NCBI GenBank assembly: GCA_018675425.1
Contig: JABGYD010000003.1
Location: 1-62,621, forward strand
DNA: 62,621 nucleotides
Source of the DNA: Kordiimonadaceae bacterium
GTDB lineage: Bacteria > Pseudomonadota > Alphaproteobacteria > Sphingomonadales > Emcibacteraceae
Direction of reading: 5' to 3'
Shown here: piece by piece, positions 25,120 through 34,150 of the stretch
Position numbering within the stretch: the first letter of the stretch is position 1
Layout of the letters: each line of letters begins with the position of its first letter
Program-made: the position numbers and the translations under genes
The notes under the pieces: generated by a model
What the model was told of the DNA's origin: nothing
Seen by the model: the letters and a program-made list of their open reading frames with translations, nothing else
Databases searched by the model: none

Positions 25120-25165
25120 GAGCATTAAATTCCATTGACGGGCATCAAAACCCATGGTATTCCAT
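25120..25165 (+). promoter_or_regulatory. putative MraZ operator over the division-cluster promoter
   Basis: Five hexamers follow each other with an exact 10-base period: GAGCAT (25120), TTCCAT (25130), GGGCAT (25140), ACCCAT (25150) and TTCCAT (25160). Known MraZ sites are short direct repeats at about 10-bp spacing upstream of mraZ (TGGG-type in E. coli, AAAGTG-type in Mycoplasma); on the complementary strand the units here read ATGGAA, ATGGGT, ATGCCC, so the form matches though the sequence differs. A promoter-like TTGACG (25135) with a 17-base spacer and TATTCC (25158) lies inside the array, as expected for autorepression. The -10 match is weak. Confidence 0.55.
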
Positions 25166-25237
25166 TTAAAGGATAAAAGCGGGAAATTAATCCTCTTCAA
25201 GCTAATCTTTTTTGTTAATAATATTTTGGGCGACAAT

Positions 25238-25720
25238 ATGCCGTTATTTATGTCGAAATATACTAATAAGGTGGACGGAAAGGGTCGCGTCTCTGTTCCA
25301 TCTCAATTTCGAGCTGCGCTGCCTTCTGGTTTCCAGAAATCTATTGTTATGTATCAGGCTGTAAATCATGGAGCTATTGAGTGCTGTGATCTTCTTCATA
25401 TTGAAAAAGTGAATGACAGTCTTGAAGGTTTTGCCCCTTATTCTGACGAGCATGATGAATTTAGTCTTGCTCTTATGTCAGGGCTTACTGAGTTGTGTTT
25501 TGACGGTAATGGGCGGATCATTTTACCTCAAGACCTTATGGAATATGCAGGGATAATGAACCTGGCTACATTTGCTGGTAAAGGTAAAACTTTTCAAATA
25601 TGGGAGCCGGCAGCATTCAATCGTGAGCTAGATATAGCTCGGCATAAAGTTAAAGAGAAAAGAGATCTTTTAAAGTTTAGATTAAAAACAACTGAAGGGA
25701 CAATTAAGGATGGTTCTTAG
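25238..25720 (+). CDS. mraZ: division and cell-wall cluster transcriptional regulator MraZ
   Basis: A 160-residue DNA-binding protein with two AbrB/SpoVT-like swapped-hairpin repeats. Repeat 1 is KVDGKGRVSVPSQFRAAL; repeat 2 is CFDGNGRIILPQDL; both contain the DxxGR core. MraZ forms a ring of subunits that binds spaced direct repeats and represses its own operon in E. coli. I use ATG 25238 (MPLFMSKYTNKVDGKGRVS), which fits family length; the frame is open 28 codons upstream but those overlap the operator array. The last 11 bases overlap rsmH. Confidence 0.95.
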   Translation: MPLFMSKYTNKVDGKGRVSVPSQFRAALPSGFQKSIVMYQAVNHGAIECCDLLHIEKVNDSLEGFAPYSDEHDEFSLALMSGLTELCFDGNGRIILPQDLMEYAGIMNLATFAGKGKTFQIWEPAAFNRELDIARHKVKEKRDLLKFRLKTTEGTIKDGS

Positions 25721-26720
25721 TTCTGTCGGTCAGAAAAACTTAAATGTTTTAAACCATACCTCAGTTATGCTTAATGAAGTTCTCGAAGCGCTTAAGCCTA
25801 ATAATACGGGGGTCCATGTTGATGGGACGTTTGGTGCCGGTGGATATAGTCGTGCGATACTTGATCAAGGTGCATCTATGTTATGGGCTATTGATAGGGA
25901 TCCGACAGTGATTAGTGCGTCTAATTCTATTGAAAATGAATTTCAGGGAAAATTTCAACTTCTTCAGGGTTGCTTTTCAAACATGGAAAAAATTCTTAAA
26001 GAAAAAGGTGTGAAATCCGTGGATGGTATAGTGCTTGATATTGGAGTTTCTTCTATGCAGCTTGATCAAGCTGAAAGAGGTTTTTCATTTATGAGAGATG
26101 GCCCATTGGATATGCGGATGGGCCCCGAGGGTCAAACCGCTGCTGATGTGGTTAATGAAATGGAAGAAGAAGAGCTGGCAAATATTATTTACCGCTACGG
26201 CGAAGAACGTGCATCACGCCGAGTGGCGCGGGCAATTGTTCATGCACGAACAGAAAAAAGTTTCAAGCGCACGCTTGAACTTTCAAAGGTAGTAAAAAAA
26301 GCCGTTGGAGGCCCTGAATATAAAAAAGGAAAGCGACAAATTCATGGTGCAACAAGGACATTTCAGGCTCTGAGAATATATGTCAACGATGAGCTTGGCG
26401 AATTAAAACGGGGTCTAGAGGCAGCTGAGAGAATGTTGGCCCCAGGTGGTCGGCTTTGTGTTGTCACATTTCATTCTCTAGAGGATAGGATCGTTAAAGA
26501 ATTTTTCAAACTTAAAAGTGGAGATGTGCCTCGGAGTTCGCGTCATATGCCTACTTGCGAAACCAATATATCTGAACCTACTTTTAAGATGGTTTTTCGG
26601 GGTGGGAAAAAAGCAACAGAAAGTGAAATAACAATAAATACCCGTTCGCGTTCAGCAAAAATGAGGGCGGCGGTGCGCACTTTGGCACCTTCTTGGTTAG
26701 GAGAGAAAAAATATGATTAA
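25710..26720 (+). CDS. rsmH: 16S rRNA (cytosine1402-N4)-methyltransferase
   Basis: A 336-residue SAM-dependent methyltransferase that adds the N4-methyl to C1402 in the decoding centre of 16S rRNA. Motifs: HTSVMLNEVLEAL at the N-terminus, DGTFGAGGYSRAIL (SAM-binding), DIGVSSMQLDQAERGFSFM, and the late CVVTFHSLEDRIVK. Overlaps mraZ by 11 bases and ftsL by 8, so translation is coupled at both ends. The gene is the second member of the division cluster in nearly all bacteria. Confidence 0.97.
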   Translation: MVLSSVGQKNLNVLNHTSVMLNEVLEALKPNNTGVHVDGTFGAGGYSRAILDQGASMLWAIDRDPTVISASNSIENEFQGKFQLLQGCFSNMEKILKEKGVKSVDGIVLDIGVSSMQLDQAERGFSFMRDGPLDMRMGPEGQTAADVVNEMEEEELANIIYRYGEERASRRVARAIVHARTEKSFKRTLELSKVVKKAVGGPEYKKGKRQIHGATRTFQALRIYVNDELGELKRGLEAAERMLAPGGRLCVVTFHSLEDRIVKEFFKLKSGDVPRSSRHMPTCETNISEPTFKMVFRGGKKATESEITINTRSRSAKMRAAVRTLAPSWLGEKKYD

Positions 26721-27204
26721 AATATTTGCAGCATTTGCGATTTTAACAGTGATGATTTCTATAGGATCTGTTTACAGCCTTAAACAGGCGACTTATAATT
26801 TGGAGGAAAAAAAGCGTGATATAAGAGCCAAAATATTAATGGACCGCGAAGAAATTAAGGTTTTAAAAGCTGAAATGTCCTACCTTTCTCGACCTGAACG
26901 TCTTGAGCGCCTCAGTCGCCGCCATCTAGTGCTCGCTGCAACAACAACTAATCAGCTAGCCCAAGATGTTGGATCATTAACAATACGTGATAATATTCAA
27001 CTGGCAAGTCGGCCAGTTGATAATTTTCAACTTCTTTTACCCCGTCAGAAACCATTCCTAAAAAGTTTTTTAAAAAATAAGAAAAGTGCTCACTTGGTTA
27101 AATTTGATCAATCAATTAATCGAGAAAAAGAAGTGCCAACGTCGAAGGAAAATTTTAACCTAAAAAGTTTATATGTGAACAACATAATTAAAACAGGTAA
27201 TTAA
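26713..27204 (+). CDS. ftsL: cell division protein FtsL
   Basis: A 163-residue protein with a single N-terminal membrane segment (FAAFAILTVMISIGSVYSLK), then a heptad-rich helix (NLEEKKRDIRAKILMDREEIKVLKAEM split over residues 28-55) followed by YLSRPERLERLSRRHL, the pattern of FtsL in alphaproteobacteria. FtsL forms a complex with FtsB and FtsQ that activates septal synthesis by FtsW-FtsI. The identification depends on position between rsmH and ftsI as much as on sequence, since the family diverges quickly. The basic C-terminal tail of about 70 residues is longer than in E. coli FtsL. Confidence 0.85.
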   Translation: MIKIFAAFAILTVMISIGSVYSLKQATYNLEEKKRDIRAKILMDREEIKVLKAEMSYLSRPERLERLSRRHLVLAATTTNQLAQDVGSLTIRDNIQLASRPVDNFQLLLPRQKPFLKSFLKNKKSAHLVKFDQSINREKEVPTSKENFNLKSLYVNNIIKTGN

Positions 27205-27233
27205 AATAGACAATTAAAATAAGGAAACAATAA

Positions 27234-28961
27234 GTGAAGCCAATTGATTTGCGAATGGAGGGAACACACCAAGGTGCAATTGAAATTGCTCGAAATCGAA
27301 TAATTTTTATAATAGTTCTTTTTACTATTGGGTTTTTAATGCTTGCGGTAAAATTAATATCGATTGGTATTTTTCAGGCACATAGTTCTTCTTATTATCC
27401 TACTGTAAACTCTAACGGTTCCTTATTAATGGCGCGTGCAGATATTGTTGACCGTAATGGCGTTGTTTTGGCCACTAATCTTAAGGCCCCGTCACTTGCT
27501 GTTTCAAAGCGAAACCTGAAGTCACCACCTAAAGAAATTGCAACAAAAATTGCTGCAATTTTCCCTGAAATTACTTATGACGATGTCATGAAAATTTTAC
27601 GTAATAAAGCTAACCATAGTTGGATTAAACGTAAATTGACGCCAAAACAGCTTTATGCAATCAAGCAGATTGGTGACCCAGGTCTTGAAATCTCCGATGC
27701 TGAAAAGAGGATCTACCCTCATGGGAGGTTGCTTGCACACGTGCTTGGTGCGCTAAATATTGACAATAAGCCCCTTTCTGGCATTGAGGCTTACTTTGAT
27801 GGAGAACTATCTGATCCTGCGAAATCAGAAGAGCCCATAACCCTCTCTATTGATATAAGACTTCAACACATCCTCAATCAGGAGCTTTCTTTATATAAAG
27901 AAAAATTTTTAGCACTTGGGGCAGCTGGGATTATTCTTGACGTTACGACGGGTGAAATATTGGCTCTTTCATCATTACCAGATTTTGACCCTAACGATGG
28001 AAAGGGACCTCTGTCAAAGGTTGAGCTTAACAGAATTTTACAAGGCTCCTACGAGTTGGGTTCAGGCTTTAAAACTTTTACTATTGCATCAGGTCTCGAT
28101 AATAATGTTATTAGGCAGGTTGATAGTTATGATGCTACATATCCGTTGAGGGTAGGTGGATTTACTATTCGTGATGACCACCCGAAGAAACGCTGGCTAA
28201 GTGTTCAAGAGATTTTTGTGTATTCATCAAATATTGGCACCATAAAAATAGCGCAAGATATTGGTATTGAAATACAAAAAGAGTTTTTTGAAAAATTAGG
28301 ATTATTCAGTAAAACCAAAATTGAGGTTTTCGAAAAAACTAGTCCTCAACTCCCAAAACAGTGGGGGCCAACTGAACTGGCAACTACTGCCTTTGGTCAT
28401 GGGATAGCGGTAACACCCCTACATTTAGCAAGTGGTGTAGCGGCCATGGTCAATGGAGGGCGCCTTATTCCTGCCACCTTAATTAGGAAAGATATTGTTC
28501 CAGCCGCACTTCTTAATTTTGTGTCTTCTAAGGTGAAGCCTGATAATACCTCCAGACAAGTTATTTCATCTAAAACAAGTGAGATAATGAGAAAACTACT
28601 TCATTTTGCTGTTGAGGAAGGAACTGGAAAAAAGGCGAAAGTGGAGGGCTATGAAATAGGGGGTAAGACCGGAACAGCGATTAAGCCGTTTGAAAATAAA
28701 AGGGGATATGATGATAAGGCTGTTATTTCATCGTTTATCTCTATTTTTCCAATTAATGACCCAAAATATCTAATTTTTGCCATGCTTGATGAACCCCAAG
28801 GCATAGAGGAAACATTCAACTTAATTTCAGCTGGTATGACTGCGGCACCATTGGTTGGAAATATTATTAGCCGTGTTGGACCATTAATGGGTATTCCGAC
28901 AACGCATAAAGGTGAAAAGGAATATGACGATTTTATGTTAGTATCTGGAACTAGAAAATGA
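27234..28961 (+). CDS. ftsI: septal peptidoglycan transpeptidase FtsI (PBP3)
   Basis: A 575-residue class B penicillin-binding protein that crosslinks septal peptidoglycan. N-terminal membrane segment near residues 23-45, a pedestal domain (ADIVDRNGVVLATNL), and the transpeptidase domain with Ser277 in GSGFK (SxxK), SSN (YSSNIGTIKIA) and KTG (GGKTGTAIKP). Position 2 of the SxxK motif is Gly where STFK is usual. Start GTG at 27234 after AAGGAA; 29 bases separate it from ftsL. Stop overlaps the start of murE by four bases. Confidence 0.96.
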   Translation: MKPIDLRMEGTHQGAIEIARNRIIFIIVLFTIGFLMLAVKLISIGIFQAHSSSYYPTVNSNGSLLMARADIVDRNGVVLATNLKAPSLAVSKRNLKSPPKEIATKIAAIFPEITYDDVMKILRNKANHSWIKRKLTPKQLYAIKQIGDPGLEISDAEKRIYPHGRLLAHVLGALNIDNKPLSGIEAYFDGELSDPAKSEEPITLSIDIRLQHILNQELSLYKEKFLALGAAGIILDVTTGEILALSSLPDFDPNDGKGPLSKVELNRILQGSYELGSGFKTFTIASGLDNNVIRQVDSYDATYPLRVGGFTIRDDHPKKRWLSVQEIFVYSSNIGTIKIAQDIGIEIQKEFFEKLGLFSKTKIEVFEKTSPQLPKQWGPTELATTAFGHGIAVTPLHLASGVAAMVNGGRLIPATLIRKDIVPAALLNFVSSKVKPDNTSRQVISSKTSEIMRKLLHFAVEEGTGKKAKVEGYEIGGKTGTAIKPFENKRGYDDKAVISSFISIFPINDPKYLIFAMLDEPQGIEETFNLISAGMTAAPLVGNIISRVGPLMGIPTTHKGEKEYDDFMLVSGTRK

Positions 28962-30439
28962 AACTTAGTGAATTACTAAATATTGGTCATAACGGTGCAG
29001 ATATTGAAATTTTTGGTATAGCCGCAGATAGCAGAGAGGTTAAGCGGGGCTATCTATTTGTTGCGCTACCGGGTTTGATCTATAATGGTGCCGACTTTAT
29101 TGATGATGCGATTGATGCTGGTGCTTCGGCAATTTTGTCTATTCCTAAATATAAAAATAATAATAATAATAATAATGCTGTTGTCTGGATAACTAATAAG
29201 TATCCTAGCAAAATATTTCCTAAGATTGTCTCTAAATTTTTTAATTTGCAACCTGAAAATATTGCTGCCGTTACGGGTACAAATGGTAAGACATCGGTGT
29301 CCCTTTTTACCCAACAAATATGGGAAAAGCTTGATATTAAAGCTGCATCTTTAGGAACACTCGGGATTCAGTCAGATAATTACCAAAAATATACCGGACT
29401 CACAACGCCCGATCCAATAATGATCCATCGGTCGCTCAGCGACCTTTATAATTTAGGTGTTAACCATGTAGTAATTGAGGCTTCCAGTCATGGATTGGAT
29501 CAGCGTAGGCTGGACGGGCTAAATATTTCTGCTTCTGCATTTACTAATTTGACTCATGATCATCTAGATTATCACAAAACAGAAGCGGAATATTTAAATG
29601 CTAAAAAGCGCTTGTTTAGTGACTTGATGAGACCATCAAGTACGGCAGTAATTAATATAGATAGTCCGTTTGCCTCTGAAATTCAGGAAATTTGTATTTC
29701 CAAAAGTCATAAAATTATCACCGTTGGTAAGAGTGAGAGCAATATTAGACTGCTTAACCAAAGGACATCTTTGACAGGACAAAAAATTGCTGTGGTCTAT
29801 GAAGAAAAAATTTATGAAATTTCTCTCCCGCTTGTTGGTCACTTTCAAGCTATTAACGCTTTAATGGCAGTTGGGCTTGTAATTGGCTGTGGTGGTAACG
29901 CCGTCCATGCACTTGAAACACTCTCACAACTTCAACCTGTTCGGGGAAGGATGGAGCTTGCCGGTCGCCATCCCAATGGGGCAACAATTTTTGTTGACTA
30001 TGCGCATACGCCGGATGCACTGAAAACGGTCCTTCAAGCGCTTAAACCTCATACTAAGAATGAGCTAAAGGTTATATTTGGGTGTGGCGGTAATAGAGAT
30101 AAAGCTAAACGTAAAATTATGGGTAAATTAGCTTGTAACCTGGCAGATCAAGTATATGTGACTGACGATAACCCGCGTTCTGAAAACCCTAGTATGATCC
30201 GTAATGAAATTTTAAAAGAGTGTCCGGGTGGTCATGATGTTGGAGAACGTTTGGGGGCCATCAAAAATGCAGTTAGTGATCTTAAACCTGGCGATATCTT
30301 ACTTATTGCTGGAAAGGGTCATGAGCAGGGCCAAGTAATTGGAAATAATGTAATTAATTTTGATGATGTCTCGGTTGTGTGTTCAACTATTTTGGCTTTA
30401 GAAAAAGACGAGATAGAAAATAAGAAAGGACTTTCTTAG
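28958..30439 (+). CDS. murE: UDP-MurNAc-L-Ala-D-Glu:meso-diaminopimelate ligase
   Basis: A 493-residue Mur ligase. ATP loop GTNGKTSVSLF; substrate motif DDNPRSENP, in which DNPR marks the meso-diaminopimelate form (lysine ligases differ there). N-terminal UDP-binding part has ADSREVKRG. A tract of seven AAT codons (29156-29176) gives seven Asn in a row near residues 67-73 in the N-terminal domain, not seen in standard MurE. Overlaps ftsI by four bases and abuts murF. It requires diaminopimelate, yet dapD and dapE are not in their usual place elsewhere in this window. Confidence 0.97.
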   Translation: MKLSELLNIGHNGADIEIFGIAADSREVKRGYLFVALPGLIYNGADFIDDAIDAGASAILSIPKYKNNNNNNNAVVWITNKYPSKIFPKIVSKFFNLQPENIAAVTGTNGKTSVSLFTQQIWEKLDIKAASLGTLGIQSDNYQKYTGLTTPDPIMIHRSLSDLYNLGVNHVVIEASSHGLDQRRLDGLNISASAFTNLTHDHLDYHKTEAEYLNAKKRLFSDLMRPSSTAVINIDSPFASEIQEICISKSHKIITVGKSESNIRLLNQRTSLTGQKIAVVYEEKIYEISLPLVGHFQAINALMAVGLVIGCGGNAVHALETLSQLQPVRGRMELAGRHPNGATIFVDYAHTPDALKTVLQALKPHTKNELKVIFGCGGNRDKAKRKIMGKLACNLADQVYVTDDNPRSENPSMIRNEILKECPGGHDVGERLGAIKNAVSDLKPGDILLIAGKGHEQGQVIGNNVINFDDVSVVCSTILALEKDEIENKKGLS

Positions 30440-31882
30440 ATGAGTTTACTACCGCTTTGGACATCCCGAGAATTAGAGAAGTTGTATAATGTTAAAACAG
30501 CTATAACTTGGAATTCTTATGGTGTTTCTATTGATAGTAGGTCTGTCGTTAGCGGTGATCTATTTTTTGCTCTTTCTGGTCCAAATTTCGATGGTCATGA
30601 ATATGTCAAATCTGCGCTAGATAATGGGGCTGTTTGTGCCGTGGTTAACAAAAAGATAAAAGGGACATCAGCCGACAGACTGATTATTGTTGATGATGTC
30701 ATGGATGCCCTTATTACACTTGGTAAGGCGGGTCGGGGTCGTGTTGACGCTAAAATCATTGCTGTGACAGGAAGTGTTGGCAAAACTGGTACAAAAGAGG
30801 CTTTGAAGGCGGCATTGTCGAGGCATAAAAAAACACATGCGAGTGTTCTAAGCTATAATAATGAGGTTGGAGTGCCCTTATCGTTGGCACGAATGCCTTA
30901 TGATGTTGAATATGGTATTTTTGAAATGGGAATGAACCATTCAGGGGAAATTGCCGAACTGGTAAAATTAGTCCGTCCAGATGTAGCAGTTATTACTACC
31001 GTTGAACTTGCACATAGCGAATTTTTTGAAAATATAGAGCAAATTGCTGATGCTAAGGCAGAAATATTTACGGCGATGAATGATGGAGGTATTGCTATAC
31101 TCAATTACGATAATTTCCATTTTAATCGCTTAAAATCTAAAGCCAAAGAGGCGGGCGTAAAAAAAATAATTTCCTTTGGAAGTAGCGAATTGGCAGAAAT
31201 CAGGTTACTAAGGCACTTTTTTCATGATAATTGCAGCTGTGTAATTGCAGATATTTTGGGACAGGTCATGAGCTATAAAGTTGGAATGCTTGGTTACCAT
31301 TGGGTTATGAACTCACTTGCAGTTCTTGGGACGGTTAATGCTGTTGGCGCTGATCTCGGACTGGCTGGCCTTGGACTTGCTGAACTTCAGCCTCTGTCAG
31401 GGCGAGGGCGTCGTGATAGGATCTTTTTTGATATTTCAAATGAAAACTCATTTCTTGTCATTGATGAAAGTTATAATGCAAATCCAGCAAGCATGACAGC
31501 TGCTATAAAAACGCTTGAGCAATGTGAAAGCCCTGCTTTTGGTCGAAAGTTTGCTGTACTTTCTGATATGGGTGAGCTTGGCGAGCAAGCGGTAAAACTC
31601 CACCGTGAACTTGGCAGTGTGCTTGATAATGCTAATGTTGATCAATTATTTGTTGTTGGCAAATATATGAAAGATTTGGCCGATATTGTTGTTAATCAAT
31701 ATCCAAGGATAAACGTTAATTACTTTAACGATAAAAAAGCTCTGGAACGAGCCCTTCTAAATGACGTTAATGATGGTGATATCATTATGATCAAAGGGTC
31801 TAATACCTTTAAAATGTCGACAACAGTAAAAATGTTACAAAAACTTAATGTCTATCAGGATAAACAAACAATAAGTCGGTAA
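30440..31882 (+). CDS. murF: UDP-MurNAc-tripeptide:D-Ala-D-Ala ligase
   Basis: A 480-residue Mur ligase that adds the D-Ala-D-Ala dipeptide to complete the UDP-MurNAc pentapeptide. P-loop VTGSVGKTGTKEAL, MG-site EMGMNHSGEI, and DESYNANPASMTAAI in the C-terminal domain are family signatures. ATG immediately follows the murE stop codon with no spacer. All domains are full length. Product is the substrate of MraY, the next gene. Confidence 0.97.
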   Translation: MSLLPLWTSRELEKLYNVKTAITWNSYGVSIDSRSVVSGDLFFALSGPNFDGHEYVKSALDNGAVCAVVNKKIKGTSADRLIIVDDVMDALITLGKAGRGRVDAKIIAVTGSVGKTGTKEALKAALSRHKKTHASVLSYNNEVGVPLSLARMPYDVEYGIFEMGMNHSGEIAELVKLVRPDVAVITTVELAHSEFFENIEQIADAKAEIFTAMNDGGIAILNYDNFHFNRLKSKAKEAGVKKIISFGSSELAEIRLLRHFFHDNCSCVIADILGQVMSYKVGMLGYHWVMNSLAVLGTVNAVGADLGLAGLGLAELQPLSGRGRRDRIFFDISNENSFLVIDESYNANPASMTAAIKTLEQCESPAFGRKFAVLSDMGELGEQAVKLHRELGSVLDNANVDQLFVVGKYMKDLADIVVNQYPRINVNYFNDKKALERALLNDVNDGDIIMIKGSNTFKMSTTVKMLQKLNVYQDKQTISR

Positions 31883-31903
31883 TGCAAAAAAGAGTAAAAA
31901 ATT

Positions 31904-32992
31904 ATGTTGTATCATCTTTTAATATCAATGAGTGATGAATATACCTTTTTAAACGTCGTTAATTATTTAACGGTTAGGACTGGTATATCCTTATTTACAG
32001 CTTTTTTAATAAGTTTTTTACTGGGCCCTAAAATTATTTTTATGCTCAAAAATAAACAAACCGTGGGTCAACCTATTCGCGAGGATGGTCCGGAAAGCCA
32101 TTTACTCACGAAGCAGGGTACGCCCACAATGGGAGGTGTTTTAATCTTACTTGGTTTTAGTACCGGTACTTTGCTTTGGGCTGATCTTTATAATCCTTAT
32201 ATATGGGCTTGTTTGTTGGTTACAACCGGATTTGGTTTTGTTGGATTTCTTGATGATTATGCTAAAATTATTCATTCGAGCTCTGCAGGTATGTCCGGTC
32301 GATTAAAGTTATTACTCGAGCTAGTTATTTCTTTTTCCGCTGTTTTGATTATTATTAATGCTGCTGGCCCAGATTATGGCGACAAGTTAGCTTTACCATT
32401 CCTTAAAAATGTTCTTCTTGACCTTGGTTGGTTAATGATACCATTTGGTATATTCGTAATTGTTGGCTCTTCTAATAGTGTAAACCTTACCGATGGTTTA
32501 GATGGATTGGCGATCATGCCAGTGATTATAGCTTCGGGTACATTTATTATCATAGCTTATGTTGTAGGTAACATAGTTTATGCAGATTATTTGAACTTAA
32601 CTTATATTGAAGGTACAGGAGAGTTATCAGTGTTTTTAGCTGCCATTATTGGCGCTGGACTTGGTTTTCTTTGGTATAATGCGCCGCCAGCTATGATCTT
32701 TATGGGTGACACTGGCAGTCTTTCGCTTGGAGGTGCGCTTGGTGCGGTAAGTGTTATTACCAAACATGAAATAGTATTGGCTATTGTTGGAGGCCTTTTC
32801 GTTGTTGAAACACTTTCGGTGATTATTCAGGTCGCATCGTTTAAACTTACCGGTAAACGTGTATTTAAGATGGCACCTATTCATCATCATTATGAGAAAA
32901 AAGGTTGGGCCGAACCCACTATCGTTATTCGCTTCTGGATCATTGCAGTCTTACTTGCACTAATTGGTCTTGCTACACTCAAATTAAGGTAA
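31904..32992 (+). CDS. mraY: phospho-N-acetylmuramoyl-pentapeptide transferase
   Basis: A 362-residue polytopic membrane enzyme with about ten hydrophobic segments that transfers phospho-MurNAc-pentapeptide to undecaprenyl phosphate, forming lipid I. Catalytic signatures: [30 protein letters not shown], and [11 protein letters not shown]. The next gene is ftsW, only nine bases on. In most bacteria murD comes between these two; here no trace of it is present. Confidence 0.97.
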   Translation: MLYHLLISMSDEYTFLNVVNYLTVRTGISLFTAFLISFLLGPKIIFMLKNKQTVGQPIREDGPESHLLTKQGTPTMGGVLILLGFSTGTLLWADLYNPYIWACLLVTTGFGFVGFLDDYAKIIHSSSAGMSGRLKLLLELVISFSAVLIIINAAGPDYGDKLALPFLKNVLLDLGWLMIPFGIFVIVGSSNSVNLTDGLDGLAIMPVIIASGTFIIIAYVVGNIVYADYLNLTYIEGTGELSVFLAAIIGAGLGFLWYNAPPAMIFMGDTGSLSLGGALGAVSVITKHEIVLAIVGGLFVVETLSVIIQVASFKLTGKRVFKMAPIHHHYEKKGWAEPTIVIRFWIIAVLLALIGLATLKLR

Positions 32993-33001
32993 CAAGGAAA
33001 G

Positions 33002-34150
33002 ATGAGTAGTTTTTCAAGAACAGATAATAGTATTATAAGTACGTGGTGGTGGACAGTTGACCGTTGGCTCTTAATGTCGATCGCCATCTTAATCACTATT
33101 GGCATTGTACTTGTGTTTGGCGCAAGTCCAGCAGTGGCAGAAAAATTAAATCTTTCAAGTTTTCATTTTGTAAAGAGACAGTTAATTTTTCTTGGGCTCT
33201 CCCTCTCAGTTATGTTTTTAGTTTCGCTTATGTCACCGACAACGGTGCGGCGTTTTGGTGTTATCTTGTTTGGGAGTTGTCTGATACTATTATTAGTCAC
33301 TGCTGTGATAGGGGTAGAAGCAAAAGGATCACGTCGGTGGATCCAATTAGGTTCATTTACTCTGCAGTCTTCAGAATTTATGAAGCCGGCCTTTATTATT
33401 TTTACCGCATGGATGCTGTCCGAAAGTAACAGAGTAAAAGACTTTCCTGGGTGGCGGATATCCCTAGTATCATGTGCTGTTGTAATAGCATTTCTTATAT
33501 CTCAGCCTGATTTAGGACAAAGTGTGCTTGTGGCCATTGTTTGGGGAGTGCAGTTGTTTATGGCTGGTCTTGCATGGATTTGGTTTGCTGGGTTAGTTGG
33601 TCTCGCATTTGTAGGATTAATATTGGCTTACTTTACTCTTCCTCACGTAGAAAAAAGAATTGATGGTTTTTTATTTCCACAACCGGGCGGAAATTACCAA
33701 GCTGAGCAATCTTTAAATGCTTTTAAAAATGGGGGGTTATTAGGTCAGGGTCCGGGAGAGGGTATTGTTAAGATGCGTTTGCCAGATGCGCACTCTGATT
33801 ATATTTTTGCTGTGGCGGGTGAAGAATTCGGCGTAGTAATGTGCTTGCTTATTATTTTGATCTTTGGAGTTATTGTGGTTAGGGGTTTCATTAACCTTTT
33901 GAAAGAGAAGGATATGTTCACTGTTCTCGCGATTGCAGGACTTCTTATTCAGTTTGGTACACAGGCCTTTATAAATCTAGCTGTTAATCTTTCAATGATC
34001 CCTTCTAAGGGAATGACCTTACCCTTTATCAGTTATGGTGGTTCATCAATGCTCTCTCTATCGATTGGAATGGGCATGATCTTGTCACTTACGCGGCGCT
34101 ACAGTCAATATAAGCCTGGGCAGATTAATCTCTCATGGAATAAGCGATGA
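33002..34150 (+). CDS. ftsW: septal peptidoglycan polymerase FtsW (SEDS family)
   Basis: A 382-residue SEDS glycosyltransferase with about ten membrane segments that polymerises lipid II at the septum with FtsI. Markers are GVEAKGSRRWIQLGSFTLQSSEFMK (split across residues 99-123), SQPDLGQS, PDAHSDYIFAVAGEEFG and SMIPSKGMTLPFISYGGSS. ATG at 33002 follows AAGGAAAG. Overlaps murG by four bases. The N-terminus is cytoplasmic with a short Trp-rich stretch. Confidence 0.96.
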   Translation: MSSFSRTDNSIISTWWWTVDRWLLMSIAILITIGIVLVFGASPAVAEKLNLSSFHFVKRQLIFLGLSLSVMFLVSLMSPTTVRRFGVILFGSCLILLLVTAVIGVEAKGSRRWIQLGSFTLQSSEFMKPAFIIFTAWMLSESNRVKDFPGWRISLVSCAVVIAFLISQPDLGQSVLVAIVWGVQLFMAGLAWIWFAGLVGLAFVGLILAYFTLPHVEKRIDGFLFPQPGGNYQAEQSLNAFKNGGLLGQGPGEGIVKMRLPDAHSDYIFAVAGEEFGVVMCLLIILIFGVIVVRGFINLLKEKDMFTVLAIAGLLIQFGTQAFINLAVNLSMIPSKGMTLPFISYGGSSMLSLSIGMGMILSLTRRYSQYKPGQINLSWNKR

